A stretch of DNA of 54,466 nt from Haloarculaceae archaeon H-GB1-1 (GCA_029688825.1 JARUKX010000024.1:1-54466); one strand, 5' to 3'; counted from the stretch's first letter, positions 8,528 through 17,793 are shown. Notes: generated by a model from the sequence alone, not told the origin. A program made the numbers and translations.

Positions 8528-10027
8528 ATGGCCGTCGGCCCGTACGACCCACAAAGCTACTGGCTCGTCCGGTTCGTCTTCCAGCGCGGACTGGGGCTTC
8601 TCTATCTACTCGCGTTCGTGGCCGCCGTCCGACAGTTCCGGCCGCTCGCCGGTGAGGACGGCCTGCTGCCGCTCGCTGAGTACCGCGAACACATCGACCT
8701 TCGGGAACGGCCGAGCCTGTTCTACTTCTTTCCGGACGACAGGGCGGTCGCGATTGCGGGATGGCTCGGCGTCGCGCTCTCCCTGCTGGCGGTCACCGGC
8801 CTGAGCGAGCAGTACGGAACGGCCGTCTCCGTCGGGATCTGGGCGATGCTGTGGGTGCTGTATCAGTCGTTCGTCAACGCCGGGCGGACGTTCTACGGAT
8901 TCGGCTGGGAGTCGATGCTGCTGGAGACCGGCTTTCTGGCCATCTTCCTCGGCGCGAGCGACGTGGGCGTTCACGCGGCCGTCATCTGGCTGCTGCGGTG
9001 GGTCCTCTTCCGAAACATGTTCGGTGCGGGGCTGATCAAACTCCGCGGCGACGACTGCTGGCGCGACCTGACGTGCATGCAGTACCACTACGAGACCCAG
9101 CCCATGCCGAACCCGCTGAGCTGGGTGGCGCATCACCTCCCCGACCGGGCCCACAGGTGGAGCGTCGGCGTGAACCACGTCGTCGAGCTGGTGATTCCGT
9201 TCCTCTACTTCGCGCCGCAGCCGTACGCGTCCATCGCCGGCGCGGTCACCATCGCGTTCATGGGCTGGCTCATGCTCACCGGCAACTTCGCGTTCCTGAA
9301 CGCGCTGACGATGGTGCTGGCGGTGAGCACGTTCAGCGACGGCGTCCTCACCGCCCTGCTGTCCGTCTCGACGCCCGCCGTCGCGTCCGTTCCCCCAGTA
9401 CTGAACGGGGCCGTCTGGCTCCTCCTCGTCGTCGTCCTCCTGTTGAGCTACTTCCCGGTCCGGAACCTCGTCTCGTCGTCGCAGGCGATGAACCGCGGGT
9501 GGGACCCGCTGCACCTCGTGAACACCTACGGCGCGTTCGGGTCCATCACGAAGACGCGCTACGAGGTCGTCGTCCAGGGGACGCGCGACGAGGAGCTTAC
9601 CGCCGACACCGAGTGGGAGACGTACGCGTTCCCCGGCAAACCGACCGATACGGACCGTCGACCGCCCCAGGCCGCACCGTACCACCTGCGGTTGGACTGG
9701 CAGCTCTGGTTCGCTGCCATGAGCCCCGGCCCGCGGCGACATCCGTGGTTCGTCCACTTGCTGGCGAAACTGCTCGCCGCCGACGAGGGCGTCAGGGCAT
9801 TGCTCCGCCGTGACCCCTTCGGCGACGACCCGCCGACGCACGTCCGCGCGCTGCGGTATCGCTACCGCTTCACGACGCCCGAGGAACGCGCGGAGACCGG
9901 CGACTGGTGGCACCGCGAACGGGTCGGCACGTACTACGGCCCGGTCTCGCTTGCCGACGACGGCTTCCGGTCGGTGCTGCGACGCCGCGGCTGGGAGGTG
10001 CCGGACGCGAAAGTTCTCCCTGAGTGA
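8528..10027 (+). CDS. Lipase maturation factor family membrane protein
   Basis: The 499-residue protein has about seven to eight membrane helices in the first 320 residues and a soluble C-terminal domain. Hallmarks of the LMF1 family are SFVNAGRTFYGFGWESMLLETGF, FRNMFGAGLIKLRGDDCWRDLTCM with HYETQPMPNPLSW, and the C-terminal YHLRLDWQLWFAAM. In animals LMF1 helps fold dimeric lipases in the ER; the function of archaeal members is unknown. A TATA-like gagtataagtg 25-32 nt before the ATG suggests a leaderless transcript. The next gene, a DCC-family thiol protein, ends one base after this one on the opposite strand. Confidence 0.88.
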   Translation: MAVGPYDPQSYWLVRFVFQRGLGLLYLLAFVAAVRQFRPLAGEDGLLPLAEYREHIDLRERPSLFYFFPDDRAVAIAGWLGVALSLLAVTGLSEQYGTAVSVGIWAMLWVLYQSFVNAGRTFYGFGWESMLLETGFLAIFLGASDVGVHAAVIWLLRWVLFRNMFGAGLIKLRGDDCWRDLTCMQYHYETQPMPNPLSWVAHHLPDRAHRWSVGVNHVVELVIPFLYFAPQPYASIAGAVTIAFMGWLMLTGNFAFLNALTMVLAVSTFSDGVLTALLSVSTPAVASVPPVLNGAVWLLLVVVLLLSYFPVRNLVSSSQAMNRGWDPLHLVNTYGAFGSITKTRYEVVVQGTRDEELTADTEWETYAFPGKPTDTDRRPPQAAPYHLRLDWQLWFAAMSPGPRRHPWFVHLLAKLLAADEGVRALLRRDPFGDDPPTHVRALRYRYRFTTPEERAETGDWWHRERVGTYYGPVSLADDGFRSVLRRRGWEVPDAKVLPE

Positions 10028-10028
10028 A

Positions 10029-10475
10029 CTACTCCGCCTCGACGTCGTCCATCGCCAGAAACCGCTCTCGGACGTCCGCCGACGGGACCATACACGACTC
10101 CCGCCGGCCGAAGACGAGATAGCGGTGCTCGGCGACGAGGTCGTACGCGCGGTCCCGAAGCCACTTCGGGACGAACAGCGCGGGCGCGAGGCCTGACTGC
10201 GGGAGGCCCAACCGTCGAGCCACGCGAAGCGCGGCGTCGGACTTCGTGTAGCAGTCGTCGCCGTCCACCAGCACGATGGAGTCCATGTGATCCGCGGACA
10301 GCCCGCACTGCTGTAGCAGTTCTGCACCGGCCGCCGACTGCAGTGGCGCGAAGTGGAATATCCCCTCGTCGTCGTGTTCGATGACGTACTGTACGCTGGC
10401 GTTACAGAGGTTGCAGACGCCGTCGAACAGTAACACGGGGTGTTCGTCCGGGACGGGGTCGGTCACGGTCGGCAC
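10029..10475 (-). CDS. DCC family (DUF393) thiol-disulfide oxidoreductase
   Basis: The 148-residue protein has the defining motif LLFDGVCNLCNASVQYV (DGxCxxC) near the N-terminus, and the family segments FHFAPLQSAAG, DSIVLVDGDDCYTKSDAALRVARRLG and VFGRRESCMVP. Proteins of this family are predicted thiol-disulfide oxidoreductases with a CxxC active site. In bacteria they are frequently adjacent to, or fused with, HTTM/gamma-carboxylase-like membrane proteins. Here the partner is the convergent LMF-like gene, which makes joint work on secreted-protein folding plausible. The length is typical. Confidence 0.85.
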   Translation of the reverse strand: MPTVTDPVPDEHPVLLFDGVCNLCNASVQYVIEHDDEGIFHFAPLQSAAGAELLQQCGLSADHMDSIVLVDGDDCYTKSDAALRVARRLGLPQSGLAPALFVPKWLRDRAYDLVAEHRYLVFGRRESCMVPSADVRERFLAMDDVEAE

Positions 10476-10505
10476 TTGGTCCGCCAGCGAGTTCAGCGTG
10501 TCGGG

Positions 10506-10865
10506 CTACGTGCCCGGAACGCCGAACGCCGAGAGGTCGAGGCCGACCAGTCCGAACGCCGCGACGACGACCACGGCGACGGCCCAGGCACCACCGCCGA
10601 CGAGCAGCGCTCGTCCCCAGCCGACCGGGTAGCGGTACTTGATGACGCCGACCCAGGCGGCGAGCGCCAGCAGCGTCCCCACGAGCGGGACCCACCCGAC
10701 GAGCGCCCAGGCGATGGCGCCGAACAGTGCAGTCAGGAGCGCGTCCTCGAACTCTCCGAATTCGGTCACGTACCGACCGGCGACGTGGATGGCGAACGCG
10801 CCGACGAGCAGGCCGCCCGCGAACGTGAGCAACGACCCTGCGTGCGGTTGTGCAAACGGTGGCAT
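10506..10865 (-). CDS. Small haloarchaeal membrane protein, function unknown
   Basis: This 119-residue protein is highly hydrophobic, with about four predicted membrane helices (GSLLTFAGGLLVGAFAIHVAG, ALLTALFGAIAWALVGW, VGTLLALAAWVGVIKY, WAVAVVVVAAFGLVGLDL). I do not recognise a named family. It is followed after 30 nt on the same strand by the DCC-family gene and preceded by a secreted acidic protein, so the three may form one unit. The acidic/hydrophobic composition and GC3 match neighbouring genes, which supports a real gene. Confidence 0.65.
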   Translation of the reverse strand: MPPFAQPHAGSLLTFAGGLLVGAFAIHVAGRYVTEFGEFEDALLTALFGAIAWALVGWVPLVGTLLALAAWVGVIKYRYPVGWGRALLVGGGAWAVAVVVVAAFGLVGLDLSAFGVPGT

Positions 10866-10885
10866 GAGTGTGAAAAACGGGGTCG

Positions 10886-11269
10886 CTACGCGGTCTCCGT
10901 GGTCGCGGTGGTCGTACCGGACCCGGACTGTCCGTCACTGGCGGTCGATTCCGCGTCGTCGTTCTCTGCCTCGTCGTCGCCCGGCGTCAGTCCGCTGATG
11001 GCGTCACCGAGCGAGCCGTCGAGGTCGCCGGCGAGGAAGTCCCGAATCTGCTGGTGGATCTCCCCGACGTGGTCGGGCACCTGTTCGGGCATGGAGACCG
11101 GCGGTCCCTGTGCGTGGTCGTCGCTCGCGCCAGCACCCGCGGCGCGGTCGTTCGCGTGGTCGTCGTTCGGTTCCGCTGCCGTCGCAGCGCCGCTGGCGGG
11201 CGCGGCCGCGACCGCACCGCTCACCAGCAACAGCGCCGCGAGTCCGATAGCTGCGATTCGTCCGTTCAT
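10886..11269 (-). CDS. Secreted acidic protein of unknown function
   Basis: The 127-residue protein starts with a Sec-type signal peptide (MNGRIAAIGLAALLLVSGAVAAAPASG). The mature part is short and very acidic, with a small helical segment (PEQVPDHVGEIHQQIRDFLAGDLDGSLGDAISGL) and a disordered Asp/Glu/Ser/Thr-rich tail. No catalytic motif or C-terminal anchor is visible. It lies 20 nt upstream of the small membrane protein on the same strand. It is probably exported; its function is unknown. Confidence 0.7.
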   Translation of the reverse strand: MNGRIAAIGLAALLLVSGAVAAAPASGAATAAEPNDDHANDRAAGAGASDDHAQGPPVSMPEQVPDHVGEIHQQIRDFLAGDLDGSLGDAISGLTPGDDEAENDDAESTASDGQSGSGTTTATTETA

Positions 11270-11422
11270 CTGTGATTCCTCCGTCCGGGCCCAGGGAGTG
11301 ATGGGACTTGAAGGGGGAAAGCCGTAAAGACGGATTATGGCAGTATCAGCGACGATTGGGCCGATTTAAACCGAATCAACCCGAGTGAAAGCGGACTGCC
11401 TGTGACGGCGACCCGACCACCG

Positions 11423-12127
11423 TCACGACTCCCGGTCCTCACGGCGGACGACGAACACCGCGCCGATGGATTCGGCAGCGACGCGCTCCTCGAAGTCGCC
11501 GAACACCAGGGCGCGGAGATTGGGCGCTTTCTCGCCCATCACCATTGCGTCGAACGCGGTGGCGACCTCCGCGATGGCCTTCACGGGCGTGGTGGACTCG
11601 ACGTGTTCGCGGGTGAGTCGCTGCCGTGGGTACCCTCCGTCGACGAGGGCGTCGGTCACGACACCGGTGCGTGTAGCCGCCTCGTCCGGCGGCGTCACCT
11701 CCAGAACGGTGACGTCGACGTCTCGGCCGTCGACGAAGGCGGCCGTGAATCGCCCGATTCGTTCGGCGTCGACGTCGCCGTGGAGGACGACGAGCAGGTT
11801 CTCGTCCTCCATGACGGGGTTGAGGTGGAGGACCGCGTCGCAGTCGTGGTCGGCGGCCACCCGATCGAGCGTCTGCTCCCGCTCGGGCGTGAACGCGAGG
11901 ACGGTCTCGACGGTGGCACCCGCTTCGCGAAGGGCCTCGGCGGCGTCGTTCAGCTTCGCCTGAGCCTTCTCCTCGAAGGTCATTCGCGCCTGACTGGGAG
12001 CCGTCTGCTCCGGGATGACGTGATACCCTAGCAACACGACGTCCGTCGAGGCGAGGAGGTCGACGACGCCCGGCCCGACGGTCTCGCCTTCGAGGATCTC
12101 CAACGGGACGAGGATGCGCTGTCTCAT
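11423..12127 (-). CDS. Universal stress protein (UspA-like), coupled to APC permease
   Basis: The 234-residue protein starts with [17 protein letters not shown], a USP strand-1 pattern, and continues with [38 protein letters not shown] and [21 protein letters not shown]. The second half ([12 protein letters not shown]..., [37 protein letters not shown]) is reminiscent of a second degenerate USP repeat. I chose ATG 12127 because it overlaps the permease stop as ATGA; upstream in-frame sequence is permease antisense. In haloarchaea USPs often follow amino acid permeases and are thought to modulate them through nucleotide binding; the exact role here is inferred from this pairing. Confidence 0.82.
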   Translation of the reverse strand: MRQRILVPLEILEGETVGPGVVDLLASTDVVLLGYHVIPEQTAPSQARMTFEEKAQAKLNDAAEALREAGATVETVLAFTPEREQTLDRVAADHDCDAVLHLNPVMEDENLLVVLHGDVDAERIGRFTAAFVDGRDVDVTVLEVTPPDEAATRTGVVTDALVDGGYPRQRLTREHVESTTPVKAIAEVATAFDAMVMGEKAPNLRALVFGDFEERVAAESIGAVFVVRREDRES

Positions 12128-13563
12128 AGCTTCCCTCTGAGAGACACGTCCCGAGCGTAAAAGACGTACCACCCGGCTGCGGCGATCATGAGCGCCACGC
12201 CAACGAGCTGCGAGAGGGGTTGCATGAACGCGATGAGGCCGAAGCTCGCGACCGCACCGAGGGCGGGCACCACGGGATAGCCCGGCACCTCGAAGCTGGG
12301 GTCGTACCAATCGGGACGGTTCCGGCGGAGCTGGACGAGCGCGACGCAGATGAGCCCGTACATCACCAGGTGCAGGAACGACGCGACCTCCGCGAGCAGT
12401 TCCACTTCGCCGAGCGCTACCAGCCCCAGCACCGGGACGCCGGCCATCGCCAGCGCGAGATGTGGCGTTCCGTAGCGGAGATTGACCGTCCCCGCACGCC
12501 GTGGCAGGAGGGCGTCCCTGCTTAACGCGAAGATGGCTCGCGAGGAGCTGAGGATCGACGCGTTGGCGGAGGAGAGCGTCGCGAGCAGTCCGGCGACGAA
12601 GATGGCGACGGCTCCGAGCGGGCCGAGTAGGACCCTCGCCACCTCGACGATGGCCGTCTCACCGAATCCCGCGAGGCGGGTGCTGCCGATCGCGCTCGTG
12701 GCGACGAACACCGTCACGACGTAGAACACGGTGACGACGAGTACCGAGCCGACCATCGCGAGCGGGAGGTTCCGGCCGGGGTCCTGTATCTCCCCGGCGA
12801 CGGTCGCCACCTGGACGAAGCCCAGGTAGGAGGTGAACACGAGCGCGGCGGTCGTGAACACCGGGACCGTGCCGAACGGGAGGAACGTCTCTGGCGTCGT
12901 CGCGTTCCCGAACACGCCCAGCGCGTCGAGCCCACCGTAGCCGAGAAAGAGGGTCAGGATGACGAGCAACAGCCCGACGACCGCGTTCTGGAGCTTCGCA
13001 GCGTTCTCCGTCCCGGTCACGCTCAGTGCGGTGAGGACGGCACCGAAGGCGAGCCCGAGCACCGTTACCGGACTCACGGCGAAGCCGATTCCGACCTCGG
13101 CGAGCGCCGCCGTCGCGTAGCTTCCGAAGCCGACGAGGTAGAACGCCGAGGCGAAGACGAGTCCCAGCCAGAGGCTGATTCCGACCATCGTCCCCGCCAT
13201 CGTGCCGAGCCCGCGCGAGATGAAGTAGTACCCCCCACCGCTTCTGGGCATGGCCGTCGCGAGTTCCGACGCCGGGAGCGCGACCAGGAGCGCGACGACG
13301 CCACCGATGGCGAACGACGCGGCAGCCGCCGGCCCCGCTCGACCGGCGGCGATGCCGGGGAAGACGAAGATGCCGGCTCCGATCATCGTGCCCACGCCGA
13401 TGGCCAGGCCGCCCCCGAGACCGATGGTCCGTTCCAGTTCGACCCGCTCGTCGCGATCGACGTCGACGGAGGTCTCGTCCGTGACGGTCTCGGCCACCTG
13501 CGCCGGCGTCTCACCCTCTCGGTTGGCCCCGCCGGAAGACTGGACGCCGCTGTCCGCTGACAT
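12124..13563 (-). CDS. APC superfamily amino acid permease
   Basis: The 479-residue protein has about twelve membrane segments and the APC N-terminal motif [30 protein letters not shown]. Other family elements are [37 protein letters not shown] and [17 protein letters not shown]. Such proteins import amino acids by cation symport or exchange them; the substrate is not predictable. A cytoplasmic acidic N-terminal tail of about 55 residues precedes the first helix. The gene overlaps the following universal stress protein gene by 4 nt, so both are made from one message. Confidence 0.9.
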   Translation of the reverse strand: MSADSGVQSSGGANREGETPAQVAETVTDETSVDVDRDERVELERTIGLGGGLAIGVGTMIGAGIFVFPGIAAGRAGPAAAASFAIGGVVALLVALPASELATAMPRSGGGYYFISRGLGTMAGTMVGISLWLGLVFASAFYLVGFGSYATAALAEVGIGFAVSPVTVLGLAFGAVLTALSVTGTENAAKLQNAVVGLLLVILTLFLGYGGLDALGVFGNATTPETFLPFGTVPVFTTAALVFTSYLGFVQVATVAGEIQDPGRNLPLAMVGSVLVVTVFYVVTVFVATSAIGSTRLAGFGETAIVEVARVLLGPLGAVAIFVAGLLATLSSANASILSSSRAIFALSRDALLPRRAGTVNLRYGTPHLALAMAGVPVLGLVALGEVELLAEVASFLHLVMYGLICVALVQLRRNRPDWYDPSFEVPGYPVVPALGAVASFGLIAFMQPLSQLVGVALMIAAAGWYVFYARDVSLRGKL

Positions 13564-13607
13564 GGGCTACCGCACTCATCCCAGGTGTATGAAGGTCGGG
13601 GACGTTC

Positions 13608-14537
13608 TCACGAGCCAGGGGCGGCAGCCCTTTCGCGGCGCTCCGATTCGGGGAGCTGGTCGACGATGACGGTCGCCTCGCCGTCGAGAACTGTGTTCCC
13701 GTCTTCGTCCCGGACGTTCGTCTGGAGTCGGAATCGGTCGCCGTCGAGGTCTTCGATGACGCGACACTCGGCGGTCACGCGGTCACCGATGTCGACCGGC
13801 CCGACGAAGCTCGCCTGCTGTGAGAGGTAGATGACGAGGCCGGGAAGGCGGGCGAGCGCAGCGCTGACGACGCCAACCGTCAGGACGCCGTGGGCGATGC
13901 GGCGTCCGAACCGCGTCTCGTTCGCGTAGGCTTCGTCGAGGTGGAGTCGGTTCGTGTCGCCGGTGGCCTGCGCGAAGTCGAAGACGTCCTGGTCGGTCAA
14001 CGGCTTGCTGAACCGGACCGTGTCTCCGACGAGGACGCGGTCTTCGTCCTCACAGACGAACTCCGTCTCCCAGTCCACGTCCTCGTAGAGGAGCCCGGGG
14101 CCGCTATGCGCGCGCCGACCGTGTCGTTCCTCGGGTTCGGCCGTCGAGCGAATCGCCAACTGCGGCAGGTAGTACGAGAGGTGGGTGACGGTCACGACCC
14201 CGGCGAGTTCGCCGTCCTCGGTCACGAGCAGCTGTTTGACGTCGTTGTCCCGCAGCTTGGTCGCGGCTCGCTCGATGGTCGCCGACGGCGATATCGTGAC
14301 GACTGGCGTGGTCATGATGTCGCCCGCGGTGACTGCGTCCGCGTCGGCGTGCTTCGCGAGACAGCCGACGAGGTCCGTCTTCGTGACGATGCCGACGGTG
14401 TCTCCGTTCTCTGTGACGGCGACGGACCCGAGGTCGCGGTCGAAGACGAGATTCGCGACGTCCCGTACGGACTTCGACGAGACGACGGTGACGACGTCCG
14501 GTTTCATCACCTCGCGGACAGTGACTCTGATGAGCAT
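13608..14537 (-). CDS. CBS-domain / MaoC-like hotdog fusion protein
   Basis: The 309-residue protein has two CBS motifs (about residues 5-65 and 70-130, VREVMKPDVVTV... and AGDIMTTPVVTISPSATI) followed by a MaoC-type hotdog domain (about 160-290). The MaoC part keeps the hydratase active-site pattern FAQATGDTNRLHLDEAYA with Asp and His, and RFGRRIAHGVL. MaoC/PhaJ proteins hydrate 2-enoyl-CoA; CBS pairs bind adenine nucleotides. The fusion suggests an enoyl-CoA hydratase regulated by energy charge. The start MLIRVTVREVMKP leads straight into the first CBS unit. A 7-bp inverted repeat lies directly upstream of the ATG. Confidence 0.87.
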   Translation of the reverse strand: MLIRVTVREVMKPDVVTVVSSKSVRDVANLVFDRDLGSVAVTENGDTVGIVTKTDLVGCLAKHADADAVTAGDIMTTPVVTISPSATIERAATKLRDNDVKQLLVTEDGELAGVVTVTHLSYYLPQLAIRSTAEPEERHGRRAHSGPGLLYEDVDWETEFVCEDEDRVLVGDTVRFSKPLTDQDVFDFAQATGDTNRLHLDEAYANETRFGRRIAHGVLTVGVVSAALARLPGLVIYLSQQASFVGPVDIGDRVTAECRVIEDLDGDRFRLQTNVRDEDGNTVLDGEATVIVDQLPESERRERAAAPGS

Positions 14538-14540
14538 CGT

Positions 14541-14562
14541 GTCGAATCAGTATCGATTCGAC
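14541..14562. promoter_or_regulatory. Inverted repeat at the CBS-MaoC / ATP-grasp divergent promoter
   Basis: Arms GTCGAAT (14541-14547) and ATTCGAC (14556-14562) are separated by 8 nt and sit 4 nt before the CBS-MaoC start codon on the minus strand. A TATA-like cgtattatcg near 14614-14623, about 25-30 nt before ATG 14647, serves the plus-strand gene. The position over the probable transcription start of the CBS-MaoC gene fits a repressor site. The binding factor is unknown. Confidence 0.4.
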
Positions 14563-14646
14563 GCCCGCGGTGAAAAGCGTCGAGGTGGGTCCCATCGGGT
14601 GGGAGCCACGGCCGCGTATTATCGTCTGGTACGTACACGTAACCGC

Positions 14647-16020
14647 ATGGAGAGCAGATCCTTCCTGTTCGTCTCTGCCGACGCCGCGTTGATCACCGAC
14701 CTCGCGTGGCAGGTCCACAAGGAAGGCCACGACGTGAAATACTACATCGAGGCCGAGAGCGACCGGGAGATCGGCGACGGCTTCGTTCCGAAGACGGACG
14801 ACTGGGAAGTCGAAGTGGACTGGGCCGACGTGATCGTCTTCGACGACATCTGGGTCACGGGGTCCCACCAACGGGACGAGCCCGGGACGGACGAGCGGGG
14901 CGACGCCCCGCGAGTCAGTACCGAGATCGGAACGGGCGCGCTCGCCCAGGAACTCCGCGAACGAGGGAAGGCCGTCGTCGGAGGCACGCCGAACACCGAC
15001 CGTCTCGAAGAGGATCGCGGCTTCGCCATGGAGATCCTCGAAGACTGCGGCGTGAACACCATCGACCACCACGTCTTCGAGGACTTCGACGAGGGCATCC
15101 GCCACGTCCAGGCGAATCCAGCGCCGTACGTCATCAAGCCGCTCGGAGAGGTCCAGAACGTCAAACGACTACTCTACGTCGGGAGCGAAGACGACGGGAG
15201 CGACGTCGTCGACGTGCTGAAAGCCTACAAGAAAGCATGGGGCCACCGAATGAAGGGGTTCCAGTTGCAGCGGAAGGTGGAGGGCGTGGAGATCGCCATC
15301 TGCGGGTTCTTCAACGGCGAGCAGTTCATCGACCAGGTCAACTTCAACTTCGAGCACAAGCGGCTCTTCCCGGGGAACATCGGGCCGTCGACGGGCGAGA
15401 TGGGGACGTCGATGTTCTGGGGCGGGCGGAACAAACTGTTCGAGGAGACGCTCGGTAAACTGGAAGGCTGGCTCGCCGAGGAGGGCTACGTCGGAAGTAT
15501 CGACCTGAACTGCATCGTCAACGAGAGCGGCATCTACCCGCTGGAGTTCACCCCGCGCTTCGGGTACCCGACGATTGCGTTGCAGGAAGAATCCATCGAG
15601 TCGTCCACTGGCCAGTTCTTCTCCGACCTCGCGCACGGCACCGAACCCGAACTCGAGGTGCACAGCGGGTACCAGATCGGCGTCAGAGTCGTCCTCCCGC
15701 CGTTCCCGTTCGACGACGAGCAGACGTACGACGAGAACTCTCGGAATGCAGCTGTGGTGTTCCAAACGGACAGCCGCGACGGCATCCACCTCGAAGACGC
15801 GAAGAAAGTGGATGACCAGTGGCGCGTGGCCGGGAACAACGGGATGCCGATCGTCGTGACCGGCAAGGGCGAGACGATGCAAGCCGCCCGAGCGCACGCG
15901 TACGACCGAATCGACGACATCGTCATTCCGAACATGTACTACCGTGACGACATCGGGGAGCGCTGGATCGACGGGGACGGGGACCGCTTGCAGGCGCGGG
16001 GCTATCTCGGGCCAGCGTAG
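14647..16020 (+). CDS. ATP-grasp protein, phosphoribosylamine-glycine ligase-like
   Basis: The 457-residue protein has an ATP-grasp core similar to PurD: GGTPNTDRLEEDRGFAMEIL, YVIKPLGE, FQLQRKVEGVEIAICGFFNG and a metal-binding segment VGSIDLNCIVNESGIYPLEFTPRFGYP. The N-terminal part resembles a Rossmann-like pre-ATP-grasp domain. PurD ligates glycine to phosphoribosylamine, but this family also includes ligases of unknown substrates, and no purine gene is adjacent. I chose ATG 14647, preceded by a TATA-like element at a leaderless distance; the longer upstream frame is antisense to the CBS-MaoC gene. The best description is a stand-alone GARS-like ligase of uncertain substrate. Confidence 0.75.
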   Translation: MESRSFLFVSADAALITDLAWQVHKEGHDVKYYIEAESDREIGDGFVPKTDDWEVEVDWADVIVFDDIWVTGSHQRDEPGTDERGDAPRVSTEIGTGALAQELRERGKAVVGGTPNTDRLEEDRGFAMEILEDCGVNTIDHHVFEDFDEGIRHVQANPAPYVIKPLGEVQNVKRLLYVGSEDDGSDVVDVLKAYKKAWGHRMKGFQLQRKVEGVEIAICGFFNGEQFIDQVNFNFEHKRLFPGNIGPSTGEMGTSMFWGGRNKLFEETLGKLEGWLAEEGYVGSIDLNCIVNESGIYPLEFTPRFGYPTIALQEESIESSTGQFFSDLAHGTEPELEVHSGYQIGVRVVLPPFPFDDEQTYDENSRNAAVVFQTDSRDGIHLEDAKKVDDQWRVAGNNGMPIVVTGKGETMQAARAHAYDRIDDIVIPNMYYRDDIGERWIDGDGDRLQARGYLGPA

Positions 16021-16030
16021 GTGGTCGTCG

Positions 16031-16738
16031 TCACGGATCCGTCCGCAACCGCTCCAGCACCGGCATCTCCTCGACGCGGTCGCCGAGCGCGTCCCAGTCG
16101 ATGCCGTCCGGTCTGTCGAACGGCGTCTCCGTCTCGACGACTCGCTCGGGCGTGACGACGACGTCCATCGGCACGTCGTGGGCATCGACCGCGATGTCCT
16201 CGTCGCGGACCTGGATCTCGTGGACCGTCGAGACGACTGTCGTCGCGTCGTCGACGAGACCGAGCCCGGAGAGGACGGCGTATTCCAGGTCGCTGTACCC
16301 CTCGCCCTTCCCGACGCGCTCGCCGTCGGTGCCGACGGCGACGCTCCCGGAGACGACGAGATCGACCTCGTCGACGTCGTCGGGGCCGACCTGCACGCCG
16401 AGTTCGCTCGACCCAGAGATGGTCGTCGCGCGGTCGTAGTCGTCTATCTCCGCGGGATCGAGTTCGAGAAAGCACTTCTCGTCGCGAAGCCTCGGAACGG
16501 CCATGTAGACTGTCTTTCCGGCTTCCAGCGCCCGCTGGCGGACCGGTCGCTGTGGCGAATCCGGGTTCGCTTTCACCGTCTCGACGTCCTCCCACACGGC
16601 CAGCGAGGAGAGTTTCTCGGCGGCCTCGGCCGCACCGGCGAAGTTGGGGATGCGACCGTGTGGCGGAAATGGAAACCGGGCGTCCCCGCTCTCGTCCAGT
16701 TCGTCCCAGACGCGCTCGCGAAGGGTCTGCTTCTCCAT
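16031..16738 (-). CDS. 5-formyltetrahydrofolate cyclo-ligase family protein
   Basis: The 235-residue protein has the N-terminal helix EKQTLRERVWDELDESG, the central KANPDSPQRPVRQRALEAGKTVYM and the nucleotide/substrate motif VGTDGERVGKGEGYSDLEYAVL, all typical of the 5-FCL (MTHFS) fold, especially the MTHFSD-like branch found in archaea. True cyclo-ligases convert 5-formyl-THF to 5,10-methenyl-THF with ATP. The archaeal forms are not well characterised, so the exact C1 reaction is inferred. It is convergent with the ATP-grasp gene, with 10 nt between the stops. Confidence 0.8.
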   Translation of the reverse strand: MEKQTLRERVWDELDESGDARFPFPPHGRIPNFAGAAEAAEKLSSLAVWEDVETVKANPDSPQRPVRQRALEAGKTVYMAVPRLRDEKCFLELDPAEIDDYDRATTISGSSELGVQVGPDDVDEVDLVVSGSVAVGTDGERVGKGEGYSDLEYAVLSGLGLVDDATTVVSTVHEIQVRDEDIAVDAHDVPMDVVVTPERVVETETPFDRPDGIDWDALGDRVEEMPVLERLRTDP

Positions 16739-16902
16739 CGTCGGAGAATCGTCGAGCCACGGACAAGAATCGTTCGTCCGGCGGGGAACTCACCGCAAAA
16801 GGGCGGAAAGTGGGGGAATGGAGGGGTGTGACAGACGACCTGCGACGACGTGTCTACTGGGGAGCGACTCCCAGGTTCGGTGACCTCAGTGGAGCGACGT
16901 CG

Positions 16903-17487
16903 TCACTGCGTCATCGGGGACAGCTGCTGGGAGCCCTGACCAGTGCGCTGGCCCGAGACACCCTGCGAGCCGGACTGCCCTGTGTACTGCTGGCTGCCAC
17001 CGAAGGCCTGCTGACCCATCGACTGCTGACCCATCGTCTGCTGACCCATCGACTGCAGTTGCGTGAGCGCGGTGTCGATGATGGTCAGCGTCTGCTGGGC
17101 CTCACGGATGTTGTCCTGCACTTCCGGCTGGCCGGCGGCCTGCTGGAGCGTCTGGACGCCGCTCTGGATCGTCGCCTTCACGGATTCGCCGATCGGGCGC
17201 GCGAACGGCGACTGGCGGAGGACGAGCTTCTTCTCGAGGTGGGCGACGTCCTCGATGTCCTCGCAGATGCTGGCGACCTGGTGCATGCCCTGCTTGCAGG
17301 CGCCTGACTTCGCCCACGCCGAGACCGATTCGAGACGGTCGAGCTGCTGGACGAGCTGGTGGACCTCGTTCGGGACGGATTCGTCGAATCGCTGGCCGAT
17401 CTGCTGGCCCATCTGACCGCCGAACTGTTGACCGCTCTGGTACTGCGCCTGCGTACCCTGGGGGTACTGCTGTAGTTGCTGACTCAT
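16903..17487 (-). CDS. Gln-rich helical protein with MGQQ repeats
   Basis: The 194-residue protein is flanked by Gln/Gly/Ser-rich low-complexity ends, with TMGQQ/SMGQQ repeats near residue 150 (also visible at DNA level as gactgctgacccat repeats around 17020-17055). The middle (about residues 33-148) is predicted helical, with ESVPNEVHQLVQQLDRLES, ACKQGMHQVASICEDIEDVAHLEKKLVL and DNIREAQQTLTIIDTALTQLQ. Two Cys and nearby His/Met could bind metal, but this is weak. I chose ATG 17487 (MSQQLQQYPQG), since the 12 residues upstream are unlike the rest. I know no function; similar Q-rich small proteins are common in haloarchaea. Confidence 0.7.
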   Translation of the reverse strand: MSQQLQQYPQGTQAQYQSGQQFGGQMGQQIGQRFDESVPNEVHQLVQQLDRLESVSAWAKSGACKQGMHQVASICEDIEDVAHLEKKLVLRQSPFARPIGESVKATIQSGVQTLQQAAGQPEVQDNIREAQQTLTIIDTALTQLQSMGQQTMGQQSMGQQAFGGSQQYTGQSGSQGVSGQRTGQGSQQLSPMTQ

Positions 17488-17655
17488 AGTTCGTTCACGC
17501 CCCGTATCGTCACGGGACAACAACCACTTGCCCCCAATCGGGTATTGTAATGAACGACGTTCGCTGTGGAGACGGCCTGAAACGTCTGATTTCGCGTGTG
17601 GAAGGACGGTATTATCGACGATTGAGGGAGCTTACTACCTCTCCATACCGTGCGG

Positions 17656-17670
17656 CTCAGCGCCGCTGAG
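17656..17670. repeat. Perfect 15-nt palindrome
   Basis: CTCAGCG, one C, then CGCTGAG. It lies 160 nt before the SDR start, in gene-free DNA. It is not followed by a T-tract and no gene ends nearby, so it is more likely a protein binding site or an RNA hairpin than a terminator. Confidence 0.4.
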
Positions 17671-17793
17671 GGGATAACCAGAGCGAACGTCGCGACCCGA
17701 TAGAGTAAGCTTCTCTCAACCGAAGCGTCCGTGGAATAATCGTGTTACCATACGGCATATCCGGATCCGGCGTCGTCTGCACTCGGGAATCGC

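Noticed and set aside
8606-10327. 573-codon open frame on the minus strand
   Set aside because: Antisense to the LMF-like gene, extending into the DCC gene in another frame; basic composition unlike haloarchaeal proteins.
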